Assembly: GCF_000425565.1 (NCBI RefSeq)
Contig: NZ_AUDR01000015.1
Coordinates: 124,001 to 188,000, forward strand
Length of the DNA stretch: 64,000 nucleotides
From: Tepidiphilus margaritifer DSM 15129
GTDB lineage: Bacteria; Pseudomonadota; Gammaproteobacteria; Burkholderiales; Rhodocyclaceae
Direction: 5' to 3'
Shown one piece after another: positions 41,608-50,390 of this stretch (the first letter of the stretch is position 1; every line of letters begins with the position of its first letter). The position numbers and the translations under genes were made by a program. Under the pieces are notes generated by a model. It saw nothing but the letters and a program-made list of their open reading frames with translations, was not told where the DNA came from and ran no database searches.

Positions 41608-42060
41608 GTGATCGTCGTCGATCTGCTGTGCGCTGCGGCGCACCGTTTCGAGGGGTGGTTCCCCTCGGCCGAAGCGCTGGAATCGCAACTGGCGCAGGGT
41701 GCGGTGCATTGCCCGCTGTGCGGCAGCCAGGAGGTGCGCCGCCTGCCCAGCGCACCCTATGTGCACACCGGCGAGCGCGGCGGAGAAATGCGCGAACCTT
41801 CCCTGCCAGCGGCCGCGCCGGCGCCCCCTCCCCCCGCCGAAGATGCGCGTCTGGCGCACCTGTGGCAGACCCTGCGTGCCCTGGGGCGACAAGCCGAGGA
41901 CGTAGGGGCGCGTTTTCCCGAAGAGGCGCGCCGCATCCACCGCGGCGAAGCCGATGCGCGTCCCATCCGGGGTCAGAGTAGCGCCGAGGAATTTCTCTCC
42001 TTGCTCGAGGAAGGCATCGAGGTATTGCCTCTGCCGCCACTCGACGAAGACATGCATTGA
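41608..42060 (+). CDS. DUF1178 family protein
   Basis: 150 residues. Begins with a GTG codon. MIVVDLLCAAAHRFEGWFPS and VHCPLCGSQEVRRLPSAPYV are the DUF1178 signatures; CPLC with the upstream Cys/His suggests a small zinc ribbon. A Pro/Ala-rich linker and a helical C-terminus (EDVGARFPEEARRIHRGEAD) follow. Function unknown. It lies alone between divergent and convergent neighbours. Confidence 0.85.
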   Translation: MIVVDLLCAAAHRFEGWFPSAEALESQLAQGAVHCPLCGSQEVRRLPSAPYVHTGERGGEMREPSLPAAAPAPPPPAEDARLAHLWQTLRALGRQAEDVGARFPEEARRIHRGEADARPIRGQSSAEEFLSLLEEGIEVLPLPPLDEDMH

Positions 42061-42077
42061 GCCATAAGCGCCAAGCC

Positions 42078-43415
42078 TCAATGCGCCTCGGCATCGAGCC
42101 GTACCACCAGCGCCTGTAATTCCCCGGAGATTTCTACTGGGTAGGGTGGCGCGTCTTCCAAGGCACGCAACGGCTGCGGAAGCGTACTCAACTGGGCCGC
42201 AGCGTGCTCGCGCGCCGCCCTGAGCCCGGCGAGCGTATCGAGCCGACGTCCACCACGCATCACGGGAACGAGTAGCGGCTCCCCGTCGTTCACCTCGTGC
42301 GCCAGCCCCACCACGTCGCCCGCCATGCGTCCTTGGGCATCGTAGCGACGCCACACTTGTTTGCGTCCCGGCCAGGTCGCCTTGCCGGCGGAGCGTTTGC
42401 GGCGCGGTTTACCGGCGTATTCCTCGAGCTTGTAAGCGCAGTCGAGATAAGGGACGTCGGCAGAGGTGTCGAGCTTGGTGCCGATGCCGAAGCCGTCGAT
42501 GGGCGCGCCCTGGGCGAGCAGCTCGCGCACGCGGTATTCGTCCAGATCGCCACTGGCGAAGACGATGGTGCGCTGCAAGCCCCCCTCGTCGAGGATGCGA
42601 CGCACGCGGCAGGCGAGTTCACCCAGATCGCCGCTGTCGATGCGCACCCCCTGAATGCGGATTCCCTCGGGTTCGAGTTCCTTGGCGAGCGCCACCACCT
42701 TGCGCGCGGCGGCTTCCGTGTCGTAGGTGTCGATGAGCAGCACCACGTTGGCCGGCTGCGCTCGGGCGAAATCGCGGAAAGCCTCCATCTCGTCGTCGTG
42801 CGCTTGGATGTAAGAGTGCGCCATGGTGCCGTAGAGCGGAATGCCGTAGCGCTGGCCGGCGAGCACCGTGGCCGTGCCGGCAAAACCGGTGAGCCAAGCC
42901 GAACGCGCCGCGAGCACGCCAGCTTCGGCCCCATGCGCGCGGCGCAGGCCGAAGTCGACGAGGGTCTTTCCCGGAGCGACGAGCACCGAGCGCGCGGCCT
43001 TTGAGGCGATGAGGATCTGCAGGTGCAGCAGGTTGATGAGCCGGCTCTCGATCAACTGCGCTTGCGGCAAAGGCGCGGTGATACGCACCACCGGTTCGTT
43101 GGGAAAGAAGACCGTGCCTTCGGGCATGGCCTCCACGTCGCCGGTGAAGCGCCAGCCGGCCAGCCAATCGAGGAATTCCGGCGAGAATCGGCCGCTCGCG
43201 CGCAACCAGTCGACCTCGTCGGTGCTGAAACGGGCCTGTTCGAGCCATTCGACGAGCGGTTCGATGCCGGCGGCGACGAGGAAGTTACGGCCGGGGCGCA
43301 GTTTGCGCACAAAGAGTTCGAACACGGCGGTGTCGTGCATGCCGCGCTCGAAATAGCCCTGCAGCATGGTGAGCTGGTAGAGATCGGTCAAAAGCAGACT
43401 GTGTTCGCTGTCCAT
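42078..43415 (-). CDS. pncB: Nicotinate phosphoribosyltransferase
   Basis: 445 residues. Makes nicotinate mononucleotide from nicotinate and PRPP in NAD salvage. Motifs: LLLTDLYQLTMLQGYFERG at the start, FFPNEPVVRI, the phosphorylated-His region GTMAHSYIQAHDDE, LLIDTYDT, GVRIDSGDLGEL, FGIGTKLDTSAD and a Lys/Arg/Cys-poor C-terminal domain. It is the last gene of the ArsR-archease-rtcB operon (19-nt gap from rtcB), an unusual partner for RNA repair. Confidence 0.92.
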   Translation of the reverse strand: MDSEHSLLLTDLYQLTMLQGYFERGMHDTAVFELFVRKLRPGRNFLVAAGIEPLVEWLEQARFSTDEVDWLRASGRFSPEFLDWLAGWRFTGDVEAMPEGTVFFPNEPVVRITAPLPQAQLIESRLINLLHLQILIASKAARSVLVAPGKTLVDFGLRRAHGAEAGVLAARSAWLTGFAGTATVLAGQRYGIPLYGTMAHSYIQAHDDEMEAFRDFARAQPANVVLLIDTYDTEAAARKVVALAKELEPEGIRIQGVRIDSGDLGELACRVRRILDEGGLQRTIVFASGDLDEYRVRELLAQGAPIDGFGIGTKLDTSADVPYLDCAYKLEEYAGKPRRKRSAGKATWPGRKQVWRRYDAQGRMAGDVVGLAHEVNDGEPLLVPVMRGGRRLDTLAGLRAAREHAAAQLSTLPQPLRALEDAPPYPVEISGELQALVVRLDAEAH

Positions 43416-43434
43416 CAGGGGTCCTTTCTTTTGC

Positions 43435-44865
43435 TCATCCTTTGATGCACACGAGCGGCACGAGCTTGGCCACTTTGCGCGCGAGCCCGGCGCGATCGGC
43501 CGCATCGACCACGGCGCTCACGTCTTTGTAGGCGTCGGGCGCCTCTTCGGCCACGCCGCGAAACGAGGGGCTGCGCACGATCACACCGCGGCGCGCGAGC
43601 GATTCGACCACTTCCCTTCCCTGCCAGCGCTTGAGCGCCTGCTGCCGGCTCATCGCGCGGCCGGCGCCGTGGCAGGCCGAGCTGAACGCGAGCGCCTCGC
43701 TCTCTTTGGTGCCGACGAGCACGTAGGAGGACGTACCCATGCTGCCGCCGATGAGCACCGGCTGCCCCACCGGGCGCAAGGCCTCGGGCAGCTCGGGATG
43801 CCCCGGACCGAAGGCGCGCGTGGCCCCCTTGCGATGCACGTAGAGCGTGCGCCGGCGCCCGTCGACCTCGTGCGTTTCTACTTTGCAGGTGTTGTGCGAG
43901 ACGTCGTAGAGGAGCGGCAGCGAGAGGCCGGGGAAGAATTGGGCGAAGACGCGGCGCGTGAGGTGCGTGAGGATCTGGCGATTGGCGAGCGCGCAATTGA
44001 TCGCCGCGCGCATTGCGCCCAGATACCGTTGCCCGACGGGCGAGGTGATCGGGGCGCAAGCCAACTCCCGATCCGGCAGAACGATGCCGTAGCCCTTTGC
44101 CGCGAGCGCCATCTCCTTGAGATACTCGGTGCCGATCTGGTGCCCCAGGCCGCGCGAGCCGCAGTGGATGCTCACCACCACCTGGTCGCGCACCAGGCCA
44201 AAGGCCGCCGCCGTGGCCTCGTCGTAGAGCTCGGCCACACGCTGCACTTCGAGGTAGTGGTTACCCGAACCGAGCGTGCCCATCTCCTCGCGCTGACGCT
44301 TCTTGGCCTGCGTCGAAACGGCCTTGGGATCGGCCCCGGCCATGCAGCCGTGCTCCTCGATGCGCTCCAAATCGGCCGCCTCGCCATAGCCCTGCGCCAC
44401 CGCCCAGCGTGCCCCGCCGCGCAGCATGGCATCCATTTCCGCATCCGAGAGCCGGATCTGACCCGTGCTGCCCACCCCGGCCGGAATCGCCGCGAAGAGG
44501 GCTTCGGCCAAGGGTTCTTGAACTGCGAGGATCGCTTCGACCGGCAAACCCGTGAGCAGGCAGCGCACGCCGCAGCTCACGTCGAAACCGACGCCGCCGG
44601 CCGAAACGACGCCGCCTTCGTCCGGATCGAACGCAGCCACTCCGCCGATGGGAAAGCCATAGCCCCAGTGCGCATCGGGCATGGCGTAGGAAGCGCGCAC
44701 GATGCCGGGCAGCGTGGCGACGTTTTCCGCCTGCTCGCGCACCTTGTCGTCCATCGCCTGCAGCAGCGTCTCGTCGGCGAAGATCTCCACCGGTACGCGC
44801 ATCGCCCCGCGCGGCGCGAGCCGCCAATGACAGGGGCCGAGTCGTTCGAATCCTTTTATGTCCAT
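43435..44865 (-). CDS. rtcB: RNA 3'-phosphate / 5'-OH ligase RtcB
   Basis: 476 residues. GTP- and Mn-dependent ligase that joins 2',3'-cyclic phosphate or 3'-phosphate RNA ends to 5'-OH ends, used in tRNA splicing and RNA repair. Conserved elements: GVGFDVSCGVRCLLT (metal Asp and Cys), LGSGNHYLEV, SIHCGSRGLGHQ, LLYDVSHNTCK, GGSMGTSSYVL and SSACHGAGRAMSR containing the guanylylated His. The ATG at 44865 is chosen as the first before homology. It follows archease, its activating partner, by 11 nt. Confidence 0.95.
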   Translation of the reverse strand: MDIKGFERLGPCHWRLAPRGAMRVPVEIFADETLLQAMDDKVREQAENVATLPGIVRASYAMPDAHWGYGFPIGGVAAFDPDEGGVVSAGGVGFDVSCGVRCLLTGLPVEAILAVQEPLAEALFAAIPAGVGSTGQIRLSDAEMDAMLRGGARWAVAQGYGEAADLERIEEHGCMAGADPKAVSTQAKKRQREEMGTLGSGNHYLEVQRVAELYDEATAAAFGLVRDQVVVSIHCGSRGLGHQIGTEYLKEMALAAKGYGIVLPDRELACAPITSPVGQRYLGAMRAAINCALANRQILTHLTRRVFAQFFPGLSLPLLYDVSHNTCKVETHEVDGRRRTLYVHRKGATRAFGPGHPELPEALRPVGQPVLIGGSMGTSSYVLVGTKESEALAFSSACHGAGRAMSRQQALKRWQGREVVESLARRGVIVRSPSFRGVAEEAPDAYKDVSAVVDAADRAGLARKVAKLVPLVCIKG

Positions 44866-44876
44866 GGCTCGTCTCC

Positions 44877-45290
44877 CTATACGTCCACGACGCATTGTGC
44901 GATCCATTCTTCCCCCTGCCGCGCGACCTGGAGCGCGGTGAACGTCGCCCCTTTCGGCTCGACCGCCGGCTGGTGCCGCGACCGATCCACCGGTTCGCCC
45001 CAGGCGGTGGCCTCCAGCCGATCGCCTTCAATGCGCACCTCGTAGCAGGAAAAGAGCATGTGGCGCGTGGCCATCTCGTAGATCAGGGCATTGAGCCAGT
45101 CGACGAGGAGGAACTCCGGATCGGGCGCCTCGCAGCGGATCGCCACGGGAATGCGCGGCGCGACGAGGGCCGGGTCGGTGACGATGGCCGTGAGCGCGAG
45201 CGCCGCCTGCGCGAACGCCTCCGCGAGCGTGGCGCCGCGCCCGCGCACGCCGATGTCTGCTTCATGTTCGAAGTGTTCCCAGGCGCTCAT
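44877..45290 (-). CDS. Archease
   Basis: 137-residue archease, which activates RtcB by promoting guanylylation. Metal-binding Asp in [33 protein letters not shown], and C-terminal [12 protein letters not shown] with the acidic end residues. Its ATG overlaps the ArsR stop (ATGA), so expression is translationally coupled to the regulator. Confidence 0.93.
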   Translation of the reverse strand: MSAWEHFEHEADIGVRGRGATLAEAFAQAALALTAIVTDPALVAPRIPVAIRCEAPDPEFLLVDWLNALIYEMATRHMLFSCYEVRIEGDRLEATAWGEPVDRSRHQPAVEPKGATFTALQVARQGEEWIAQCVVDV

Positions 45291-45652
45291 GGCTCTCCTT
45301 GGTGCTCCATGGGGGATGCATCTTGCGGCCATCCCCCCGAAACCTGCGCCGCCTGCAGCAGGCGCCGTGCCAGATTGCCACACACCAGCTCGCACAGAGC
45401 ATAGACCGAGGGATCGGCGATGCGGTAATAGACGGTCGTGCCCTGGCGCCTGCGCTCGAGCAGTCCCTGTTTGGTCATGAGCGAGAGGTGGCGCGAAATG
45501 TTGGCTGCAGTATAGCCGCAGCGCTGCGCGATTTCACCGACGTTGCACTCTCCCTCCTGCAGCAGGTTGAGGATGTGCAGGCGCGTGGGCTCCGAAAGTA
45601 CCTGGAAATAGCTCGCCACCTGCGCCATGATCTCGGGAGGAATTTTTTCCAT
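45287..45652 (-). CDS. ArsR/SmtB-family transcriptional regulator
   Basis: 121 residues, winged helix: [20 protein letters not shown], recognition helix [20 protein letters not shown], wing [15 protein letters not shown]. Cysteines are C36, C45, C87 and C91. C87 and C91 lie in the last helix, where many family members have sensor Cys, but the pattern does not match the BigR/SqrR pair. It could sense metal or sulfane sulfur. The ATG at 45652 is used because GGAG sits 7 nt upstream; the frame extends to 45697. It heads the archease-rtcB-pncB operon and is divergent from the efflux-SQR operon. Confidence 0.9.
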   Translation of the reverse strand: MEKIPPEIMAQVASYFQVLSEPTRLHILNLLQEGECNVGEIAQRCGYTAANISRHLSLMTKQGLLERRRQGTTVYYRIADPSVYALCELVCGNLARRLLQAAQVSGGWPQDASPMEHQGEP

Positions 45653-45684
45653 GGACGGGCTCCGTTGCAGCAATCGATGTCGCG

Positions 45685-45713
45685 ATTCGAACACCACTTG
45701 ACTATTTAGTCAA
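45685..45713 (-). promoter_or_regulatory. Predicted arsR-archease-rtcB-pncB promoter
   Basis: Minus strand TTGACT (45708-45713), 17 bp, TCGAAT (45685-45690). The -35 forms one half of the palindromic operator. The predicted start lies about 26 nt before the arsR ATG. Confidence 0.5.
45698..45713. promoter_or_regulatory. Palindromic operator shared by divergent promoters
   Basis: TTGACTATTTAGTCAA is a perfect 7-2-7 inverted repeat, followed by a third half-site AGTCAAA at 45715-45721. The AT-rich dyad is typical for ArsR regulators. It covers the -35 elements of both predicted promoters, so one bound dimer could block both directions. Confidence 0.7.
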
Positions 45714-45726
45714 ACAGTCAAATAAT
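45698..45726 (+). promoter_or_regulatory. Predicted promoter of RND-SQR operon
   Basis: TTGACT (45698-45703), 17 bp, AATAAT (45721-45726). The start would be near 45733, giving a 177-nt leader with an internal 6-bp inverted repeat (GGATGC 45791-45796, GCATCC 45819-45824). Confidence 0.6.
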
Positions 45727-45909
45727 GGAATCGAAAGGGCGGCTCGAAGAACCGTCGCGAGCGGCGGCAGGGCAAGGCGCCCGGAGCGCAGGATGCGAGA
45801 CATATCATCGATAGGCGAGCATCCGAGCACCGCGCAACGCCGCCATGCGGCCGCGCAGTAGGTTATTCGAGCCGTCCAAAAGAATGCCCGCCAGGAGAAG
45901 GAGGAGAAC

Positions 45910-46953
45910 ATGGGACCGAGGCGCATCGCCCTGCTGGCGTTCCTTGCCGGCCTGCTGAGCCATGGCGGGGGGCTGCTGGCGGCGCCCGGGGCCGAACTCG
46001 AGGCCGTACCAGTGCAAGTCGAGCGCGAGTCCGCGCGCCACAGCGCCGAGGGCACGGTCGAGGCGGTGCGCGACACGCTGATGACGGCGCAGGTGGCCGG
46101 GGTGGTCGTCGCCCGGCCGGCGGAAGTGGGGCTGCGCGTACGGGCCGGTGAAGAACTGGTGCGCATCGATCCGCGCGCCGCCGAGGATCAGGCCGCGGCC
46201 AGTGCGGCTCAGGTCCAGGCCGCCCGCGCCGAGCTCCAGGTCGCTCTCAAGGAATACGAGCGCCAGCGCCGCCTCTTCGAGAAAGCCTATATCAGCGAGG
46301 CGGCGCTCGACCGCGCCCGCGCCCAGCGCGATGCGGCCCAGGCGCGTGTGGCCGCGCTCGAGGCACAAGCCAAAGCCGTGCGCACGCAGGCAGGATACCA
46401 TCGGGTCACCGCACCCTACGACGCCATCGTGAGCGAGGTGCCGGTGGTGCTGGGCGAGACGGCTCTTCCCGGCCGGCCGCTGGTGCGCCTCTACGATCCG
46501 GGCGCGCTGCGCGTCACCGCCGTCGCCGCCCAGGGCGAGGCGAGCACCCTGGTACCGGGGGGAACGGTAGACGTGGAGGTTCCCGGATTTCCTGTCTTGC
46601 ATCTTCCCGCCGAACGGGTGCAGATCTTTCCCGCGGCGGATCCTTCCACCCACACGGTCCAGCTGCGTCTGGCGCTTCCGTCCGAGGTGCATGGCCTCAA
46701 ACCGGGGCTCTTCGCGCGGCTCTCCTGGCGCAGCCCGGGCACGGGCGAAGGGCGGCGTTTCCTCGTGCCGGCGAGCGCCGTGGTGCGCCGCGCCGAGATG
46801 ATCGGCCTCTACGTGCTCGATCGCGACGGCAAACCCATACTGCGGCAAGTGCGTCTGGGTCGCGCCGAGGGCGAGCGCATCGAGATCCTCAGCGGGGTCG
46901 ACGAGGGCGAGCGCGTGGTGACGGACCCCGAGCGCGCCGCGCGGGGGCGCTGA
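45910..46953 (+). CDS. RND efflux periplasmic adaptor
   Basis: 347 residues. Signal peptide to about 26, no lipobox Cys. Lipoyl/barrel-sandwich halves (EGTVEAVRDTLMTAQVAGVV and YHRVTAPYDAIVSEVPVVLG) flank a coiled-coil hairpin (residues 100-160, Ala/Gln/Arg-rich), then a beta-barrel and membrane-proximal domain. Membrane fusion protein of a tripartite pump. GGAGAAGGAGGAG precedes the ATG. It is first in an operon with pump, DUF2892, TolC and SQR. Confidence 0.92.
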   Translation: MGPRRIALLAFLAGLLSHGGGLLAAPGAELEAVPVQVERESARHSAEGTVEAVRDTLMTAQVAGVVVARPAEVGLRVRAGEELVRIDPRAAEDQAAASAAQVQAARAELQVALKEYERQRRLFEKAYISEAALDRARAQRDAAQARVAALEAQAKAVRTQAGYHRVTAPYDAIVSEVPVVLGETALPGRPLVRLYDPGALRVTAVAAQGEASTLVPGGTVDVEVPGFPVLHLPAERVQIFPAADPSTHTVQLRLALPSEVHGLKPGLFARLSWRSPGTGEGRRFLVPASAVVRRAEMIGLYVLDRDGKPILRQVRLGRAEGERIEILSGVDEGERVVTDPERAARGR

Positions 46954-46954
46954 G

Positions 46955-49900
46955 ATGGACGCCCCGCGCCCGCTCGGCCTCTCCGGTCGCATCGCCGCGC
47001 AATTCCAAAGCGCGCAGATCACACCGCTGCTCGCGCTCATCGCCCTGCTCATGGGGCTCTTCGCCGTGCTGGTCACGCCGCGCGAAGAGGAACCGCAAAT
47101 CAACGTGACCATGGCCAACGTCCTCATTCCCTTCCCCGGGGCGGCGGTGGCCGACGTCGAGCAGATGGTGGCTTCGCCCGCCGAACAGGTGCTTGCCCAG
47201 ATGGAGGGGATCGAACACGTCACCTCCGTCTCGCGCCCGGGTCTGGCCATCCTCACGGTGCAGTTCAAGGTGGGGGTGCCGCGCATCGTGGCCCTGGTGC
47301 GGCTGCACGACACGCTGCGCACCCATACCGATTGGCTGCCGCGCGACCTGGGCGTGCTCGAACCGATCATCAAACCCAAAGGCATCGACGACGTGCCCAT
47401 CGTCACGCTCACGCTCTACGCCACCGACCCGCAGCAGGGGGCGTTCGATCTCGAACGCGTCGCCCACAGCATGGAGATCGAGCTCAAGCGGGTACCTGGC
47501 ACGCGCGAGGTGCAGACGATCGGCGGACCCGGACGGGCCGTGCTCGTGCGCCTCGATCCGGCGAAGATGGCCGGCAGCGGCGTCACCGTCCAGGATCTCT
47601 ATGCCGCTCTGCGCTCGGTCAATGTCGGCCTGCCGGCGGGGGAACTGGTGCAAGGAGATGCCACCGTCGCCGTGGAAACTGGACCGTTCCTTGCCAGCGC
47701 CGAGGAAGTGGGCGAACTGGTGGTGGGCGTGCATGAGGGTCGTCCGGTCTTCCTGCGCGAGGTGGCGGAAGTCGAAGACGGCCCGCCTCCACCCGAACGC
47801 TACGTCTGGCACGGCCGCGCCGAGGCGGCGGGCGGGGGGGAATTCCCCGCGGTAACGATCGCCGTCACGAAGAAACCCGGCGAGAACGCCATCGACGTGG
47901 CCGAGGCGGTGATCCGTCGCGCCGAGATGCTGCACAACACCATCGTGCCCGCCGGGGTGGAGATGACGGTGTCGCGCAACTATGGCATCACCGCCAACGA
48001 CAAGGCCCAGACACTCATCAAGAAACTGCTCTTCGCTACGGCCTCGGTGGTGGCGCTCGTCTTCTTCGCCCTGGGGCGGCGCGAGGCGGCCATCGTAGGG
48101 CTCGCCGTGGTACTCACCCTCATGGCCACGCTCTTCGCCTCCTGGGCCTGGGGGTTCACGCTCAACCGCGTCTCGCTCTTCGCGCTCATCTTCTCCATCG
48201 GCATCCTGGTCGACGACGCCATCGTGGTGGTGGAGAACATCCACCGCCATCACCTGCTGCAACCGGACGCGCCGCTCGCGCGCCTCATCCCGGCCGCGGT
48301 GGACGAGGTGGGCGGCCCCACCATCCTCGCCACTCTCACGGTGATCGCGGCGCTGCTGCCCATGGCCTTCGTCACCGGCCTCATGGGCCCCTACATGAGC
48401 CCCATCCCGATCAACGCCAGCATGGGCATGCTCATCTCGCTCGCCATCGCCTTCACCGTCACGCCGTGGCTGTCGCGTCTGTGGCTGCGCGGACACGGCC
48501 AGGCGAAGACTGGCCTCTGCGAGCGCATCACCCCGCTCTTCGAGCGCATCTTCCGGCCGCTGCTCGACGAGCGGCGCGGGGCAAGGAACCGAGGGTTACT
48601 CGCCCTTCTCCTGCTCGCGGCGATCGGCATATCGCTCGCGCTGCCGGCCACGGGGCTCGTCCTCATGAAGATGCTGCCCTTCGACAACAAATCCGAATTC
48701 CAGGTGGTGGTGGACCTGCCCGCCGGCACGCCGCTCGAGCGTACCGCGGCGGTACTGCACGAGTTGGGCGCGTTTCTCGCCCGCCAGCCCGAGGTGACCG
48801 ACTACCAGGCTTATGCCGGCACCGCCTCGCCCATCAATTTCAACGGACTGGTACGCCAGTACTACTTGCGCGCTGGCGGCGAGGTCGGCGACCTGCAGGT
48901 GAACCTCGTCGACAAGCATCTGCGCCACGAACAGAGCCACGCTATCGTCACCCGGCTGCGCCCGGCGCTGCAGGAGATCGGGCGGCGCATGGGCGCCAAC
49001 GTCAAGGTGGTGGAAGTGCCGCCGGGTCCGCCGGTGCTCTCGCCCATCGTCGCCGAGATCTACGGCCCAGAGGCCGCCGGGCGCAGGGCCGTGGCCAAGG
49101 CCATGCGCGCCGTGTTCGAGCGCACCGAGGGCATCGTCGACATTGACGACAGCACGATCGCCGAGGCGCCGAGAAAACTCCTCCTCGTCGACCGGCGCAA
49201 GGCGGCGCTGGCCGGTATCTCGCAACAGGCGATCGTCACCACCCTGCAGGCGGGGCTGGCCGGACTGCCGTCGACCTACCTGCACGACGCGAGCAAATAC
49301 CCGGCCCCCGTCGTGCTGCAGCTGCCCGCCGAAGCCCATGGCGAGCTGGACGCGCTGCTGCGGCTCGCCGTGCGCGGGCCCGACGGGCGGCTCGTGCCGC
49401 TGCGGGAACTCGTCACGGTGAGCGACACGCTGCGCGAAGAGCCCATCTACCACAAAGACCTCCTGCCGGTAGTCTATGTCGTCGGCGACATGGCCGGACA
49501 CATCGACAGTCCTCTCTATGGCATGTTCGCCATGCGCGGCGCGATCAGCGAGATCGTCGCTCCCGACGGAGGCCACCTCGAGGAGCACTTCATCCGCCAG
49601 CCCGGGGATGCGCTGCGCGGCTACAGCTACAAGTGGGACGGCGAGTGGCAGATCACCTACGAGACCTTCCGCGACATGGGCGCCGCCTACGCCGTGGGGC
49701 TGGTACTCATCTACCTGCTGGTGGTGGCGCACTTCGGCTCCTATCTCGTGCCGCTCGTCATCATGGCGCCGATTCCGCTCACCCTCGTCGGCGTGATGCC
49801 GGGGCACGCCCTGCTCGGGGCGCAATTCACCGCCACCAGCATGATCGGCATGATCGCGCTCGCCGGAATCATCGTGCGCAACTCCATCCTGCTCGTCGAT

Positions 49901-50167
49901 TTCATCCGGCTGCAAGTGAGCGAAGGCGTGCCGCTCGAGCGGGCCATCGTGCGCTCGGCGATCACGCGCGCCCAGCCGATCTTACTCACGGCCCTGGCGG
50001 CCATGATCGGCGCGCTCTTCATCCTCGACGATCCGATCTTCAACGGCCTGGCGATCTCGCTCATCTTCGGCATCTTCGCCTCGACCCTGCTCACCCTCGT
50101 CGTCATTCCCACCCTCTACTACATGGCCTACCGCCGTTCCCGTCCCGACCAAGGAGAACCATCATGA
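46955..50167 (+). CDS. RND efflux transporter permease
   Basis: 1070 residues, full-length RND pump with 12 expected membrane helices and two periplasmic loops. TM4 has SIGILVDDAIVVVENIHRHH with the proton-relay Asp pair. The TM10 motif that carries Lys940 in AcrB reads GIIVRNSILLVDF here, with Arg. It lacks the heavy-metal HME signature, and is nearer to pumps of unknown substrate found in betaproteobacteria. Starts 1 nt after the adaptor; its stop overlaps the next ATG. Confidence 0.93.
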   Translation: MDAPRPLGLSGRIAAQFQSAQITPLLALIALLMGLFAVLVTPREEEPQINVTMANVLIPFPGAAVADVEQMVASPAEQVLAQMEGIEHVTSVSRPGLAILTVQFKVGVPRIVALVRLHDTLRTHTDWLPRDLGVLEPIIKPKGIDDVPIVTLTLYATDPQQGAFDLERVAHSMEIELKRVPGTREVQTIGGPGRAVLVRLDPAKMAGSGVTVQDLYAALRSVNVGLPAGELVQGDATVAVETGPFLASAEEVGELVVGVHEGRPVFLREVAEVEDGPPPPERYVWHGRAEAAGGGEFPAVTIAVTKKPGENAIDVAEAVIRRAEMLHNTIVPAGVEMTVSRNYGITANDKAQTLIKKLLFATASVVALVFFALGRREAAIVGLAVVLTLMATLFASWAWGFTLNRVSLFALIFSIGILVDDAIVVVENIHRHHLLQPDAPLARLIPAAVDEVGGPTILATLTVIAALLPMAFVTGLMGPYMSPIPINASMGMLISLAIAFTVTPWLSRLWLRGHGQAKTGLCERITPLFERIFRPLLDERRGARNRGLLALLLLAAIGISLALPATGLVLMKMLPFDNKSEFQVVVDLPAGTPLERTAAVLHELGAFLARQPEVTDYQAYAGTASPINFNGLVRQYYLRAGGEVGDLQVNLVDKHLRHEQSHAIVTRLRPALQEIGRRMGANVKVVEVPPGPPVLSPIVAEIYGPEAAGRRAVAKAMRAVFERTEGIVDIDDSTIAEAPRKLLLVDRRKAALAGISQQAIVTTLQAGLAGLPSTYLHDASKYPAPVVLQLPAEAHGELDALLRLAVRGPDGRLVPLRELVTVSDTLREEPIYHKDLLPVVYVVGDMAGHIDSPLYGMFAMRGAISEIVAPDGGHLEEHFIRQPGDALRGYSYKWDGEWQITYETFRDMGAAYAVGLVLIYLLVVAHFGSYLVPLVIMAPIPLTLVGVMPGHALLGAQFTATSMIGMIALAGIIVRNSILLVDFIRLQVSEGVPLERAIVRSAITRAQPILLTALAAMIGALFILDDPIFNGLAISLIFGIFASTLLTLVVIPTLYYMAYRRSRPDQGEPS

Positions 50168-50373
50168 CGTCCTGGCGCATCGTCCGCATCATCGCCGGCA
50201 CTTTCATCCTCGTCTCGCTGCTCTTGGGCGCGCCCGCGAGTCCCTTCTTCATGAGCCAGTGGTGGCTCGCCTTCACCGCTTTCGTCGGCCTGAACCTGCT
50301 GCAGAGCGGCTTCACCCGCTGGTGCCCCTTGGAAATCATCCTGCGCAAGCTCGGCGTGCCGGGCGGCTGTTGA
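50164..50373 (+). CDS. DUF2892 (YgaP-type transmembrane) protein
   Basis: 69 residues with two hydrophobic segments (IIAGTFILVSLLLGAP and WLAFTAFVGLNLLQSGF) and the family end TRWCPLEIILRKLGV. DUF2892 is the membrane domain found in E. coli YgaP fused to a rhodanese, and commonly occurs near sulfur-transfer genes. It overlaps the pump stop codon (ATGA). Its presence in this operon together with SQR supports a sulfane-sulfur theme. Confidence 0.88.
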   Translation: MTSWRIVRIIAGTFILVSLLLGAPASPFFMSQWWLAFTAFVGLNLLQSGFTRWCPLEIILRKLGVPGGC

Positions 50374-50390
50374 AACCGGAGGACGCCGCG

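Noticed and set aside
46889-49915. Two large minus-strand open frames inside the RND pump
   Set aside because: Antisense shadows; no domain and no ribosome site.
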